Part shown: piece by piece, positions 1 to 5,510 of the stretch
How the letters are laid out: each line of letters begins with the position of its first letter
Position numbering within the stretch: position 1 is the first letter of the stretch
Translations under genes and position numbers: made by a program
Origin: Acidobacteriota bacterium
GTDB taxonomy: Bacteria > Acidobacteriota > Terriglobia > Acidiferrales > UBA7541
Reading direction: 5' to 3'
Length of the DNA: 5,510 bases
NCBI GenBank assembly: GCA_003133505.1
Contig: PKXT01000334.1
Location: 9,576 to 15,085, forward strand
Notes under the pieces: generated by a model
Seen by the model: the letters and a program-made list of their open reading frames with translations, nothing else
Database searches by the model: none
Told to the model about the DNA's origin: nothing

Positions 1-577
1 TCAGGTAGGGGCGAATCTGTCCTTCGAGGGATTCTATGCTGGCCAGCAGGTTTCCATGGGTGAGCACCACACCTTTGGGTTCGGCGGTAGCGCCCGAAGT
101 GAATATGATTTCGGCGGGATCGGCCCGCTCCAATCTTGCGGGTAGGATGGGCGGCCCGACGTCATTCGAATTTCCCCGAAGCTCGGTCTCAAGCGATATC
201 GTTTGTATTGCAGCCATTCCTTTGAATACGGAGGCGAGATCAGGGTCAACGATAGCGAGACGCGTGCCGCTCTCCTCCGCTATCCGTCGCGCGAATTCAG
301 GCGAAGCGCCCCGGTCCATGGGAACGGCAATCGCGCCTCGCAACAGGCATCCCCAAAAAGCTGCTACCCATGCTGCGGAATTGTCTCCCCACAGAAGTAT
401 GCGATCGCCTTTTTCCAGTCCGCGAGCGGCGTGCAGCCGGGCCCATGCATTCGCCTGATGTGCCAACTCCCCAAACGTGCATGACACCGAGCGCAGACCT
501 CGGCGCTCCACGAACCCAATGTCGCCCTCGCGAGAGTTAAATTCGGACAGATAGTCTGGCAAGGAATTGCGCGCCAT
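1..577 (-). CDS. AMP-forming acyl-CoA/acyl-ACP synthetase, N-terminal part (cut by left window edge)
   Basis: The first 192 codons of an adenylate-forming ligase (ANL superfamily), which activates a carboxylic acid, usually a fatty acid, with ATP to an acyl-adenylate and then transfers it to CoA or ACP. The translation runs from MARNSLPDYL through a typical N-terminal fold (GLEKGDRILLWGDNS, about residues 53-67; CLLRGAIAVPMDRG, about 77-90) to the ATP-binding P-loop FTSGATAEPKGV at 159-170, followed by VLTHGN. The usual P-loop is TSG(S/T)TGxPKG; here Ala163 and Ala165 replace the Thr/Ser and Gly, while Lys168 is kept. From memory, TTAEPKG variants occur in synthetases fused to acyltransferase domains; the rest of this protein lies outside the window, so fusion cannot be judged. 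The start is uncertain. ATG at 577 fits the family N-terminus but has no clear ribosome binding site; an in-frame ATG at 607, adding ten residues, has AGGG about 10 nt upstream. The gene is divergent from the hydrolase at 688. Confidence 0.88.
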   Translation of the reverse strand, partial: MARNSLPDYLSEFNSREGDIGFVERRGLRSVSCTFGELAHQANAWARLHAARGLEKGDRILLWGDNSAAWVAAFWGCLLRGAIAVPMDRGASPEFARRIAEESGTRLAIVDPDLASVFKGMAAIQTISLETELRGNSNDVGPPILPARLERADPAEIIFTSGATAEPKGVVLTHGNLLASIESLEGQIRPYL

Positions 578-675
578 GAAGGATAGTGTGGCCCATTCGT
601 CAACCATATAGAAGCGGCCCTGACGGTGATATTCTGCTGCGCGACGATTCGCGTTACATCGGCTTGATAAGTAAA

Positions 676-681
676 AAGGAG
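676..681 (+). promoter_or_regulatory. Ribosome binding site deciding the hydrolase start
   Basis: AAGGAG lies 6 nt before ATG 688. It selects this start over the longer in-frame opening from ATG 586, which would put 34 non-family residues before a clear signal peptide and overlap one possible start of the divergent ligase gene. Confidence 0.8.
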
Positions 682-687
682 TCGGAA

Positions 688-1458
688 ATGAGAATCAAGA
701 ATTTTGCGGTGGCCACATTGTTGCTGGCCGTAATGACGGTTTATATTCCGGCTGGCGCTCAAGCGCCTTCACAGGCTCGCACTCAGACAGTCACGTACAA
801 GAGCGGCTCCGAAACGGTGACCGGATACTTGGCACTGTCGGACGGAAGCGGGCGCCATCCCGCAATGGTCGTGATTCACGAATGGTGGGGATTGAACAAC
901 TGGGTGGAGGAGCAGGCCCAACGGCTGGCGGCTCAGGGATATGTGGCGCTGGCGGTGGACTTGTATCGGGGAAAATCCACCGCGGATCCGGAGGTAGCTC
1001 ACGAACTCATGCGCGGCTTGCCACAGGATCGCGCGATTCGCGATTTGGATGCTGCCTTCCAATATTTATCATCGCGCCAGGACGTAAATCCCAACCGCAT
1101 CGGATCGATTGGCTGGTGCATGGGAGGAGGCCTCTCGCTCCAGCTGGCGGTTCATGAACCGAAACTCGCCGCTTGCGTTGTGAACTATGGCCCCCTTCCC
1201 ACGGATTCGGCGGATATTGCTCGCATCCATGCGCCCGTGCTTGGAAATTTCGGAGCGGATGATCGGGGCATTACAGCCGGTGATATAAAAGCCTTCTACC
1301 AAGCTATGACATCGGCGGGAAAGAAAGTGGACGTAAAAATCTACGACGGTGCCGGTCACGGATTTGAGAATCCCAATAACAAAACAGGCTACCGCCAGGC
1401 TGCTGCGCAGGATGCCTGGAGCCGAATTACCAGCTTCCTTCAGGCCACACTGCAATAA
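688..1458 (+). CDS. Exported dienelactone hydrolase family protein
   Basis: A 256-residue alpha/beta hydrolase of the dienelactone hydrolase (DLH) family. Classical members open the lactone ring of dienelactones in chlorocatechol breakdown; many relatives are general esterases or carboxymethylenebutenolidase-like enzymes of unknown substrate. The N-terminus (MRIKNFAVATLLLAV...) is a Sec-type signal peptide: a short basic n-region, a hydrophobic core to about residue 20, and a likely cleavage after AGAQA near residue 26. The DLH signatures are all present: VVIHEWWGLN (61-70) with Glu65, which contacts the nucleophile in DLH; GWCMGGG with nucleophile Cys144; GADDRGI with acid Asp192 (Asp191 is the alternative); and GAGHGF with His224. 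The mature length of about 230 residues is normal for the family. The start is fixed by AAGGAG and the signal peptide. Export sets it apart from the cytoplasmic catechol-pathway enzyme and argues for a periplasmic or extracellular ester substrate. Only 80-110 nt separate it from the divergent ligase start, and no convincing promoter was identified there. Confidence 0.93.
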   Translation: MRIKNFAVATLLLAVMTVYIPAGAQAPSQARTQTVTYKSGSETVTGYLALSDGSGRHPAMVVIHEWWGLNNWVEEQAQRLAAQGYVALAVDLYRGKSTADPEVAHELMRGLPQDRAIRDLDAAFQYLSSRQDVNPNRIGSIGWCMGGGLSLQLAVHEPKLAACVVNYGPLPTDSADIARIHAPVLGNFGADDRGITAGDIKAFYQAMTSAGKKVDVKIYDGAGHGFENPNNKTGYRQAAAQDAWSRITSFLQATLQ

Positions 1459-1460
1459 TC

Positions 1461-1483
1461 CACAACGCTCGCTGCGAGTTGTG
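1461..1483 (+). terminator. Weak hairpin after the hydrolase gene, possible terminator
   Basis: An imperfect stem begins 2 nt after the TAA: CACAA (1461-1465) pairs with TTGTG (1479-1483) and CTCG (1468-1471) with CGAG (1475-1478), with a 2-nt bulge and a 3-nt loop. No T-run follows directly (AATTGGG does), so intrinsic termination is doubtful. It may only protect the transcript's 3' end. Confidence 0.3.
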
Positions 1484-1489
1484 AATTGG

Positions 1490-1508
1490 GATGCCACACA
1501 GATGCCAC
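1490..1508. repeat. Short direct repeat GATGCCAC x2, 11-nt period
   Basis: GATGCCAC occurs at 1490-1497 and again at 1501-1508, about one helical turn apart, and 16 nt before the candidate -35 box at 1524. This spacing is compatible with a tandem regulator site, but an 8-mer repeat can arise by chance. Confidence 0.3.
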
Positions 1509-1523
1509 CACTTTTTAATCGGG

Positions 1524-1552
1524 TTGTAATATTTTTCCTGTACTTCTGTTAT
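1524..1552 (+). promoter_or_regulatory. Candidate sigma-70-type promoter for the phosphoesterase gene
   Basis: TTGTAA (1524-1529) and TGTTAT (1547-1552) are separated by 17 nt. Each matches four of six bases of TTGACA and TATAAT. The region is more AT-rich than the flanking genes and lies 58 nt before the start codon. The call rests on consensus only. Confidence 0.3.
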
Positions 1553-1596
1553 GGCCGTCGCAGTCTCAACACGAATATTGAATCCCGCCTACGAAC

Positions 1597-1601
1597 AGGA
1601 G
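1597..1601 (+). promoter_or_regulatory. Ribosome binding site of the phosphoesterase gene
   Basis: AGGAG sits 9 nt before ATG 1611. Another ATG at 1604 lies only 2 nt from it and would give the four-residue frame MKYA ending in TAA at 1616-1618, overlapping the real start. The signal peptide that follows shows 1611 to be the functional start. Confidence 0.65.
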
Positions 1602-1610
1602 AAATGAAAT

Positions 1611-3206
1611 ATGCGTAAAGTATTGTCAGTAATTCTTGCGGGGATGATGATGAATCCCGGAATGTTTGCAGGAACGCCCCCTCAGGGAGGTGGCCAAACC
1701 GCTACTCCCATCCAGCACGTAGTCGTTATTTTCCAGGAGAACGTTTCCTTCGACCATTATTTCGCCACATATCCCGTTGCCCTTAATCCAAAAGGCGAAC
1801 CACCGTTTACCGCGTTGCCCGGCACGCCCTCCGTCAATGGACTTAGTGGAGGGTTGTTGACCAACAACCCCAATTTGTTGAATTCCGCGAACGGGGCCGG
1901 CGCAGCAAATCCCTTCCGTTTGGATCGTTCTCAAGCCGCAACAGCCGACCAGGATCATGACTATCTGCCCGAGCAGCAGGCTTACGACTTCGGCCTAATG
2001 GACCTGTTCCCCTCCTTTACTGGCACAGCCGGACCGCCGCCGAATGCGCCCCCGCCGGTTGTTACCACCACGGGACTGGTTATGGGCTATTACGACGGAA
2101 ATACCACCTATACCTGGCGGCTGGCCCAGCAATATGCCATGAACGACAATTCCTTCGGCACGACCTTTGGACCGTCCACGGTGGGCGCCCTGAACCTCAT
2201 TTCTGGGCAAACCAACGGAACGACGGCTACGCTGAACGGTACTGGAGATGAGACCGACGGCGGCGCTGGCTCTCTCACGGTCATCGGCGATCCCAATCCA
2301 ATCAGCGATGTTTGCACCTCCTCGACATCCAACCAAGTCACCATGGGGGGAAATAATATTGGCGATTACCTGAACTCCAGCGGTGTCACTTGGGGATAGT
2401 TCGAGGGCGGCTTCAATCTGAGCATTGTTAACCCGAATGGCACGACGGGCTGCGCTCGGTCCACAACATCTACTGTTACGGGAGTGGCGGAAACCGACTA
2501 CATACCCCACCACGCACCGTTTCAGTACTATTCTTCCACGGCCAATCCCACTCACGCACGGCCCACCTCCATCGCCAACATAGGCCACACGGATGCGGCC
2601 AATCACCAATACGATATCAACGATTTTTTCGCTGCTCTTCGCGCAGGTAATTTTCCGGCGGTGAGTTTTCTTAAAGCGCCTGGGTATAGAGATGGCCATG
2701 CGGGTTATTCCGATCCTCTGGATGAGAATAACTTTTTTAGCGAAGTCCTCAATACTCTTCAGGACAATCCTGATTGGAGCAGCACGGCCGTGATTATCGC
2801 CTACGATGACTCCGACGGTTGGTACGATCACCAGTTTGGGCCCATTGTGAATCAGTCATCGGGAACGTCCGATGGATTGACGGGTCCGGGCGCTTGCGGC
2901 AATGGCAATACCGCCCTGCCAGGAATTGATTCAGATAATCCGCACGCCCTCGGCCGTTGCGGCTATGGACCGCGCCTACCCCTGCTGGTTATCTCTCCAT
3001 ATGCCAAGACCAATTTCGTGGATCACACCATCACCGACCAGACGTCGGTTCTACGGTTCATTGAGGATAACTTCCTCGGCGGCCTCCGGATCGGGCAGGG
3101 TTCGTTTGATGCGATTGCGAACCCCATCAGCAACATGTTCGACTTCACCATCTCGCCCAAACTGGCGAAAATCAATCTAAGCGATCCGCCAGTCGCTGCA
3201 AAATAG
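1611..3206 (+). pseudogene. Exported AcpA/phospholipase C-type phosphoesterase, interrupted by one in-frame TAG
   Basis: A PF04185-type phosphoesterase (acid phosphatase AcpA/phospholipase C family), which hydrolyses phosphate esters outside the cytoplasm. The reading frame is 532 codons and is broken only by TAG at 2397-2399 (codon 263), leaving a 262-residue upstream part (1611-2399) and an in-phase downstream part (2400-3206); GTG 2484 opens the latter's longest start-bounded frame but lacks family support as a start. Residues 1-20 form a Sec signal peptide (MRKVLSVILAG...). Family motifs in order: QHVVVIFQENVSFDHYF (35-51) with Glu43/Asn44, metal ligands by analogy with AcpA; DQDHDY near 113-118; FGPSTVGALNLISGQT (186-201) with Ser189 as likely nucleophile; the WG-stop-FEGGF site; DYIPHHAPFQYY (296-307); FLKAPGYRDGHAGYSDPLDE (353-372); AYDDSDGWYDH (397-407) with Asp399/Asp400 as likely second-half metal ligands; and a normal family C-terminal region. 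Both halves are needed for the active site, so the short product should be inactive. Total length and motif order are those of an intact enzyme, pointing to a very recent mutation, a base error, or readthrough. Confidence 0.85.
2397..2399 (+). other. In-frame TAG nonsense codon at an expected Trp position
   Basis: The context reads VTWG-stop-FEGGF. Family members typically read (T)WGWF-x-GGF here, so one G-to-A change (TGG to TAG) explains it. No frameshift accompanies it: the codons continue in phase for 268 residues to the natural TAG at 3204-3206. The oxidase downstream also ends with TAG at the expected place, so TAG is not generally reassigned to an amino acid in this genome. Confidence 0.9.
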
Positions 3207-3246
3207 CTCCATTTGCTGACGAAAAAGTAAAACTTAGAGTAACGGT

Positions 3247-3290
3247 CAACGGGCACACGGCTCTTTTGCCGCTGCCCGTTGTTCTTTTAT
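3247..3290 (+). terminator. Strong rho-independent terminator after the phosphoesterase gene
   Basis: CAACGGGCA (3247-3255) pairs with TGCCCGTTG (3273-3281), and after a small internal loop CGGC (3258-3261) pairs with GCCG (3268-3271) around a TCTTTT loop. This gives 13 base pairs, followed at once by TTCTTTTAT. It ends the upstream transcript 40 nt past the stop codon and separates it from the oxidase gene. Confidence 0.88.
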
Positions 3291-3325
3291 CAGGGTGGTG
3301 TCTTAAGATTTAATAACCGAGGTTT

Positions 3326-3332
3326 AAGAGGT
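3326..3332 (+). promoter_or_regulatory. Ribosome binding site supporting a TTG start of the oxidase
   Basis: AAGAGGT, close to the ideal AAGGAGGT, lies 5 nt before TTG 3338. No ATG or GTG is available in frame between it and the twin-arginine motif, so it decides the start. Confidence 0.7.
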
Positions 3333-3337
3333 TCAAT

Positions 3338-4960
3338 TTGTTTATTTCACGGCGTCGTTTTCTCCAACAGGGCGGCTTCGCGGGAGCGATTCTGGCCAGT
3401 CAAGGCCTGTCGGGTGCATCCCGCGATACTCATCAGACTGGCATGGTCAAGCCGACGTTGGATCCAAATTCCCTGGCGAAATTCGTTGACCCGATCCCCG
3501 ATCCCGAAATCGCGGGGAGCATTAGTTCACGCCCCAGCCCCACAGAACCGCACACACAAATTCCATATTACCGGCTCGAGATGCGGCAGATTCAGCAGAA
3601 AATTCACCGCGATATGAAGCCTACGATGCTTTGGGGTTTCGGCAATAGCTCCCCTGGCCCGACAATCGAAGCTCGTAGCGGCCAGGGAATATTAGTGGAG
3701 TGGGTAAACGCATTACCCCGCGAACATTTTCTTCCCATTGACCACAACCTCCACGGCGCTGAGGCCCGCTTGCCGGAAACAAGGGCTGTGGTGCATCTCC
3801 ACGGCGCCAAAGCGGCCCCTGAAAGCGATGGCTATCCCGAAAGTTGGTTTACCCCCGGGAGGTCAGCCCTTTGCCACTATTCCAATCGGCAGGAGGCGGC
3901 AACCCTGTGGTATCACGATCATGCCATGGGAATTAACCGGCTGAATATTTACGCGGGTCTCCTGGGGCTTTACATTATTCGTGACAGCGCCGAGGACTCG
4001 CTGAATCTGCCGGCCGGAAAGTATGAAGTCCCGCTCGTGATTTGCGACCGTTTATTCGACGGCGATGGGCAGTTATTTTATCCGGTATCCGGAGCCAGCA
4101 ATGCCCCATGGGTTCCTGAAGTTTTTGGTAACGCAATTCTGGTAAACGGAAAGTTGCTTCCATATCTGGAGGTCGAGCCGCGCCAGTATCGTTTTCGTGT
4201 GCTCAATGGATCGAATGGCCGCTTCTACTGTTTTTCGCTTTCAAACGGACAGGAATTTCACCAAATCGGTACGGATCAAGGACTACTGGCTGGGCCGGTA
4301 CCGCTGCGCAAGATGCTACTCGGCCCAGGCGAACGCGCGGATTTGGTCGTGGATTTTAGTAGTCACGCCGGTGAACAGATTGTTCTCCAAAACGACGCCT
4401 TTGTAGTGATGCAATTTCGGGTGGGCGCCTCCGCGCATATCCCCATCAATGCGAAAGTCGCCGCCGTGTTGCCTGTAAAATTGCGGACCATCCTCAAAAC
4501 GCCGGAATCCGAAGCGGTGAAAATCCGTCCACTTTCTATCAATGAATATCACGATCTCGCGGGCAACTCGATGCTGATGCTGCTGAATGCGTCATATTGG
4601 AAAATGCCCATCACCGAGAAGCCCGAGCTTAATTCGACTGAAATTTGGAGCTTCATTAATACCACCGACGATTCCCACCCAATTCATTTGCACTTGGTGC
4701 GGTTTCAGATACTTGACCGTCGGCGGTTTCAGATCTTTGCGTATCGAACCGCCGGCGAAGTGAAATTTACCGGGGCCGCGATTCTCCCTGACCCCAACGA
4801 AGCGGGATGGAAAGATACGGTGCGCGCTGATCCAGGCATGGTGACGCGCATCATCGTTCGATTCGAAGGTTTCCTTGGTCGCTATGTATGGCACTGCCAC
4901 ATTTTGGAGCACGAGGATAATGAAATGATGCGCCCCTTCGAGGTGATCGCCGCGAAATAG
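3338..4960 (+). CDS. Tat-exported multicopper oxidase (CotA/laccase-like)
   Basis: A complete 540-residue three-cupredoxin multicopper oxidase, which oxidises phenols, bilirubin-like compounds or metal ions one electron at a time and reduces O2 to water. Translation starts at TTG with a good ribosome binding site. The N-terminus FISRRRFLQQGG carries a twin-arginine motif (Ser4-Arg5-Arg6-Arg7-Phe8-Leu9) before a hydrophobic stretch to about residue 25, so the enzyme is probably exported folded by Tat. All four copper motifs are intact: HLHG (His153, His155), WYHDHAMG (His193, His195), HPIHLH (His447, His450, His452) and HCHILEHEDNEMM (His519, Cys520, His521, His525). Met530, ten residues after Cys520, is the likely axial type 1 ligand as in CotA. 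The length and the NTTDDSHPIHLH region resemble CotA, bilirubin oxidase and phenoxazinone synthase more than two-domain laccases or CueO; no Met-rich segment is seen. A terminator upstream implies its own promoter; TTTAAT (3309-3314) is a possible -10 with no good -35. The true substrate is unknown. Confidence 0.95.
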   Translation: MFISRRRFLQQGGFAGAILASQGLSGASRDTHQTGMVKPTLDPNSLAKFVDPIPDPEIAGSISSRPSPTEPHTQIPYYRLEMRQIQQKIHRDMKPTMLWGFGNSSPGPTIEARSGQGILVEWVNALPREHFLPIDHNLHGAEARLPETRAVVHLHGAKAAPESDGYPESWFTPGRSALCHYSNRQEAATLWYHDHAMGINRLNIYAGLLGLYIIRDSAEDSLNLPAGKYEVPLVICDRLFDGDGQLFYPVSGASNAPWVPEVFGNAILVNGKLLPYLEVEPRQYRFRVLNGSNGRFYCFSLSNGQEFHQIGTDQGLLAGPVPLRKMLLGPGERADLVVDFSSHAGEQIVLQNDAFVVMQFRVGASAHIPINAKVAAVLPVKLRTILKTPESEAVKIRPLSINEYHDLAGNSMLMLLNASYWKMPITEKPELNSTEIWSFINTTDDSHPIHLHLVRFQILDRRRFQIFAYRTAGEVKFTGAAILPDPNEAGWKDTVRADPGMVTRIIVRFEGFLGRYVWHCHILEHEDNEMMRPFEVIAAK

Positions 4961-4973
4961 AAGCGCCTTGCGC

Positions 4974-4999
4974 CCTCTTTCACACACTTCCCAAAGAGG
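4974..4999 (+). terminator. Weak hairpin after the oxidase gene
   Basis: CCTCTTT (4974-4980) pairs with AAAGAGG (4993-4999) across a 12-nt loop, beginning 13 nt after the oxidase stop. No T-run follows on the plus strand, so it is a poor intrinsic terminator. The stronger hairpin at 5017-5045 may do the work for this gene as well. Confidence 0.25.
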
Positions 5000-5008
5000 T
5001 TCGGTCCG

Positions 5009-5045
5009 ATAAAAAAGAGGCACGGCATGTTGAATGCCGTGCCTC
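5009..5045 (-). terminator. Rho-independent terminator of the DegP/HtrA-type gene
   Basis: A perfect 12-bp inverted repeat, GAGGCACGGCAT (5017-5028) and ATGCCGTGCCTC (5034-5045), with a 5-nt loop. On the minus strand the stem is followed by TTTTTTAT (5016-5009), the classic intrinsic-terminator arrangement, 31 nt past the TAA of the protease gene. On the plus strand only CGATTTACT follows, so it is likely less efficient for the oxidase transcript arriving from the other side. Confidence 0.88.
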
Positions 5046-5076
5046 CGATTTACTATCACCACACTTCTCGACGGTC

Positions 5077-5510
5077 TTAGTGAGGTTGCACCACCAGGAA
5101 TCGAGTCTGCCCTCCGTGATTAACCAGCAGAAGCACGGATTGTGATCCCGCGCCGCTAATTGCCGTTTCGAATTGTTCCTCATTGGACACGCGCTTGCGA
5201 TTTACTTCCACAATCACGTCTCCGCGTTGCAAACCGGATTCCGCCGCGGCGCTGGCGGGTTCGACGTTATCCACCACCACGCCATGAACGTCCCCGGAGA
5301 GTTGCAATTGCTGCGCGAGGTCGGGCGTCAGTGTTTCCACTTTTACTCCGTCGAGTGCTGAACCCGCGGCATCTCCCTTTTCGCTGGCAACTTCTTTCTC
5401 GGGCAATTCGGCGAGTTGTAAGCTGACCTCACGCGCCTTGCCGTCGTGCAGCACTTTCAACCGCACGGTTGTCCCCGGAGCTGACTCGGAGATGCGCACC
5501 TGTAAATTAT
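5077..5510 (-). CDS. DegP/HtrA (Do) family serine protease, C-terminal part with last PDZ domain (cut by right edge)
   Basis: The last 143 residues of a protein continuing beyond the right window edge. The first visible residues (NLQVRISESAPGTTVRLKVL, then HDGK) match the end of a first PDZ domain in Do-type proteases, where a 'DLR..I....PGT.V.L.VLRDGK' pattern is usual. A linker rich in Glu, Lys and Ala follows (about residues 31-52), then a second PDZ domain (about 54-142) with GDVHGVVVDNVEPASAAAESGL and RGDVIVEVN. This is the standard DegP/DegQ/MucD layout: Sec signal, trypsin-like protease, PDZ1, PDZ2; the protease domain and catalytic triad would lie outside the window. These are periplasmic quality-control proteases and chaperones for misfolded exported proteins. 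GTG 5499 is an internal valine, not the start. The gene ends in TAA at 5077-5079 and converges on the oxidase gene, with a strong terminator between. A non-protease PDZ protein cannot be fully excluded from this part alone. Confidence 0.87.
   Translation of the reverse strand, partial: NLQVRISESAPGTTVRLKVLHDGKAREVSLQLAELPEKEVASEKGDAAGSALDGVKVETLTPDLAQQLQLSGDVHGVVVDNVEPASAAAESGLQRGDVIVEVNRKRVSNEEQFETAISGAGSQSVLLLVNHGGQTRFLVVQPH

Noticed and set aside
36..458. A 140-codon plus-strand open frame opposite the acyl ligase.
   Set aside because: The minus-strand frame there contains the ANL P-loop and family fold; the plus-strand translation shows no known motif.
586..687. A longer N-terminus for the hydrolase from ATG 586.
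   Set aside because: The added 34 residues precede an obvious signal peptide and do not look like family sequence; AAGGAG at 676-681 supports ATG 688.
1995..2831. A 278-codon open frame on the minus strand across the middle of the phosphoesterase gene, spanning the TAG.
   Set aside because: It is antisense to a frame rich in conserved family motifs, has no recognisable domain in its translation, and is best explained as a codon-composition shadow.
2484..3206. An independent 240-codon gene starting at GTG 2484.
   Set aside because: It is in the same phase as the upstream half, the codons between the TAG and 2484 (FEGGFNL...) also match the family, and no ribosome binding site was seen; it is the rest of the interrupted gene.
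4592..5062. A 156-codon minus-strand open frame over the 3' end of the oxidase gene.
   Set aside because: It covers the copper-ligand motifs of the oxidase in antisense and runs through the perfect hairpin at 5017-5045; no protein-like motif was seen.
5077..5499. A complete 140-residue PDZ-only protein starting at GTG 5499.
   Set aside because: The frame continues upstream to the window edge with residues (NLQ) that fit the end of a preceding PDZ domain, so GTG 5499 is internal.

Overview
The window looks like a chromosomal stretch from a free-living bacterium with both Sec-type and Tat-type export signals. The set of proteins (an AMP-forming acyl ligase of the 'TAEPKG' type, an exported AcpA-like phosphoesterase, a Tat-exported CotA-like laccase, a DegP/HtrA protease) and the moderately high G+C suggest a soil Acidobacteriota-like organism. 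That is inference from protein style, not a database match. No RNA gene, insertion sequence, CRISPR array or phage gene was seen.

Layout, left to right. (1) Positions 1-577, minus strand: the N-terminal 192 codons of an acyl-CoA/acyl-ACP synthetase running off the left edge. (2) Positions 688-1458, plus strand, divergent from it: an exported dienelactone-hydrolase-family enzyme with a complete Cys/Asp/His triad. (3) Positions 1611-3206, plus strand: an exported acid phosphatase/phospholipase C-type phosphoesterase (PF04185 type) interrupted by a single in-frame TAG at 2397-2399, where the family usually has Trp. The frame is intact on both sides. (4) A strong rho-independent terminator at 3247-3290. 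(5) Positions 3338-4960, plus strand: a complete three-domain multicopper oxidase with a Tat signal and all copper ligands, starting at TTG. (6) A perfect 12-bp hairpin at 5017-5045, oriented as the terminator of the convergent gene. (7) Positions 5077-5510, minus strand: the C-terminal end of a DegP/HtrA-type periplasmic protease with its last PDZ domain, running off the right edge.

The three plus-strand genes all encode proteins with export signals and hydrolytic or oxidative chemistry: ester/lactone hydrolysis, phosphate-ester hydrolysis, and copper-dependent oxidation of phenols or metals. They do not form one tight operon. There is a 152-nt gap with a weak hairpin and a candidate promoter before the phosphoesterase, and a strong terminator before the oxidase. 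A joint role in extracellular breakdown of plant or humic material is possible but speculative.

The most notable observation is the lone nonsense codon in the otherwise intact phosphoesterase. It separates the first metal ligands and the likely nucleophile from the second metal-binding motif, so the short product should be inactive unless the stop is read through or is a sequence error. No clearly new multi-gene system is visible.
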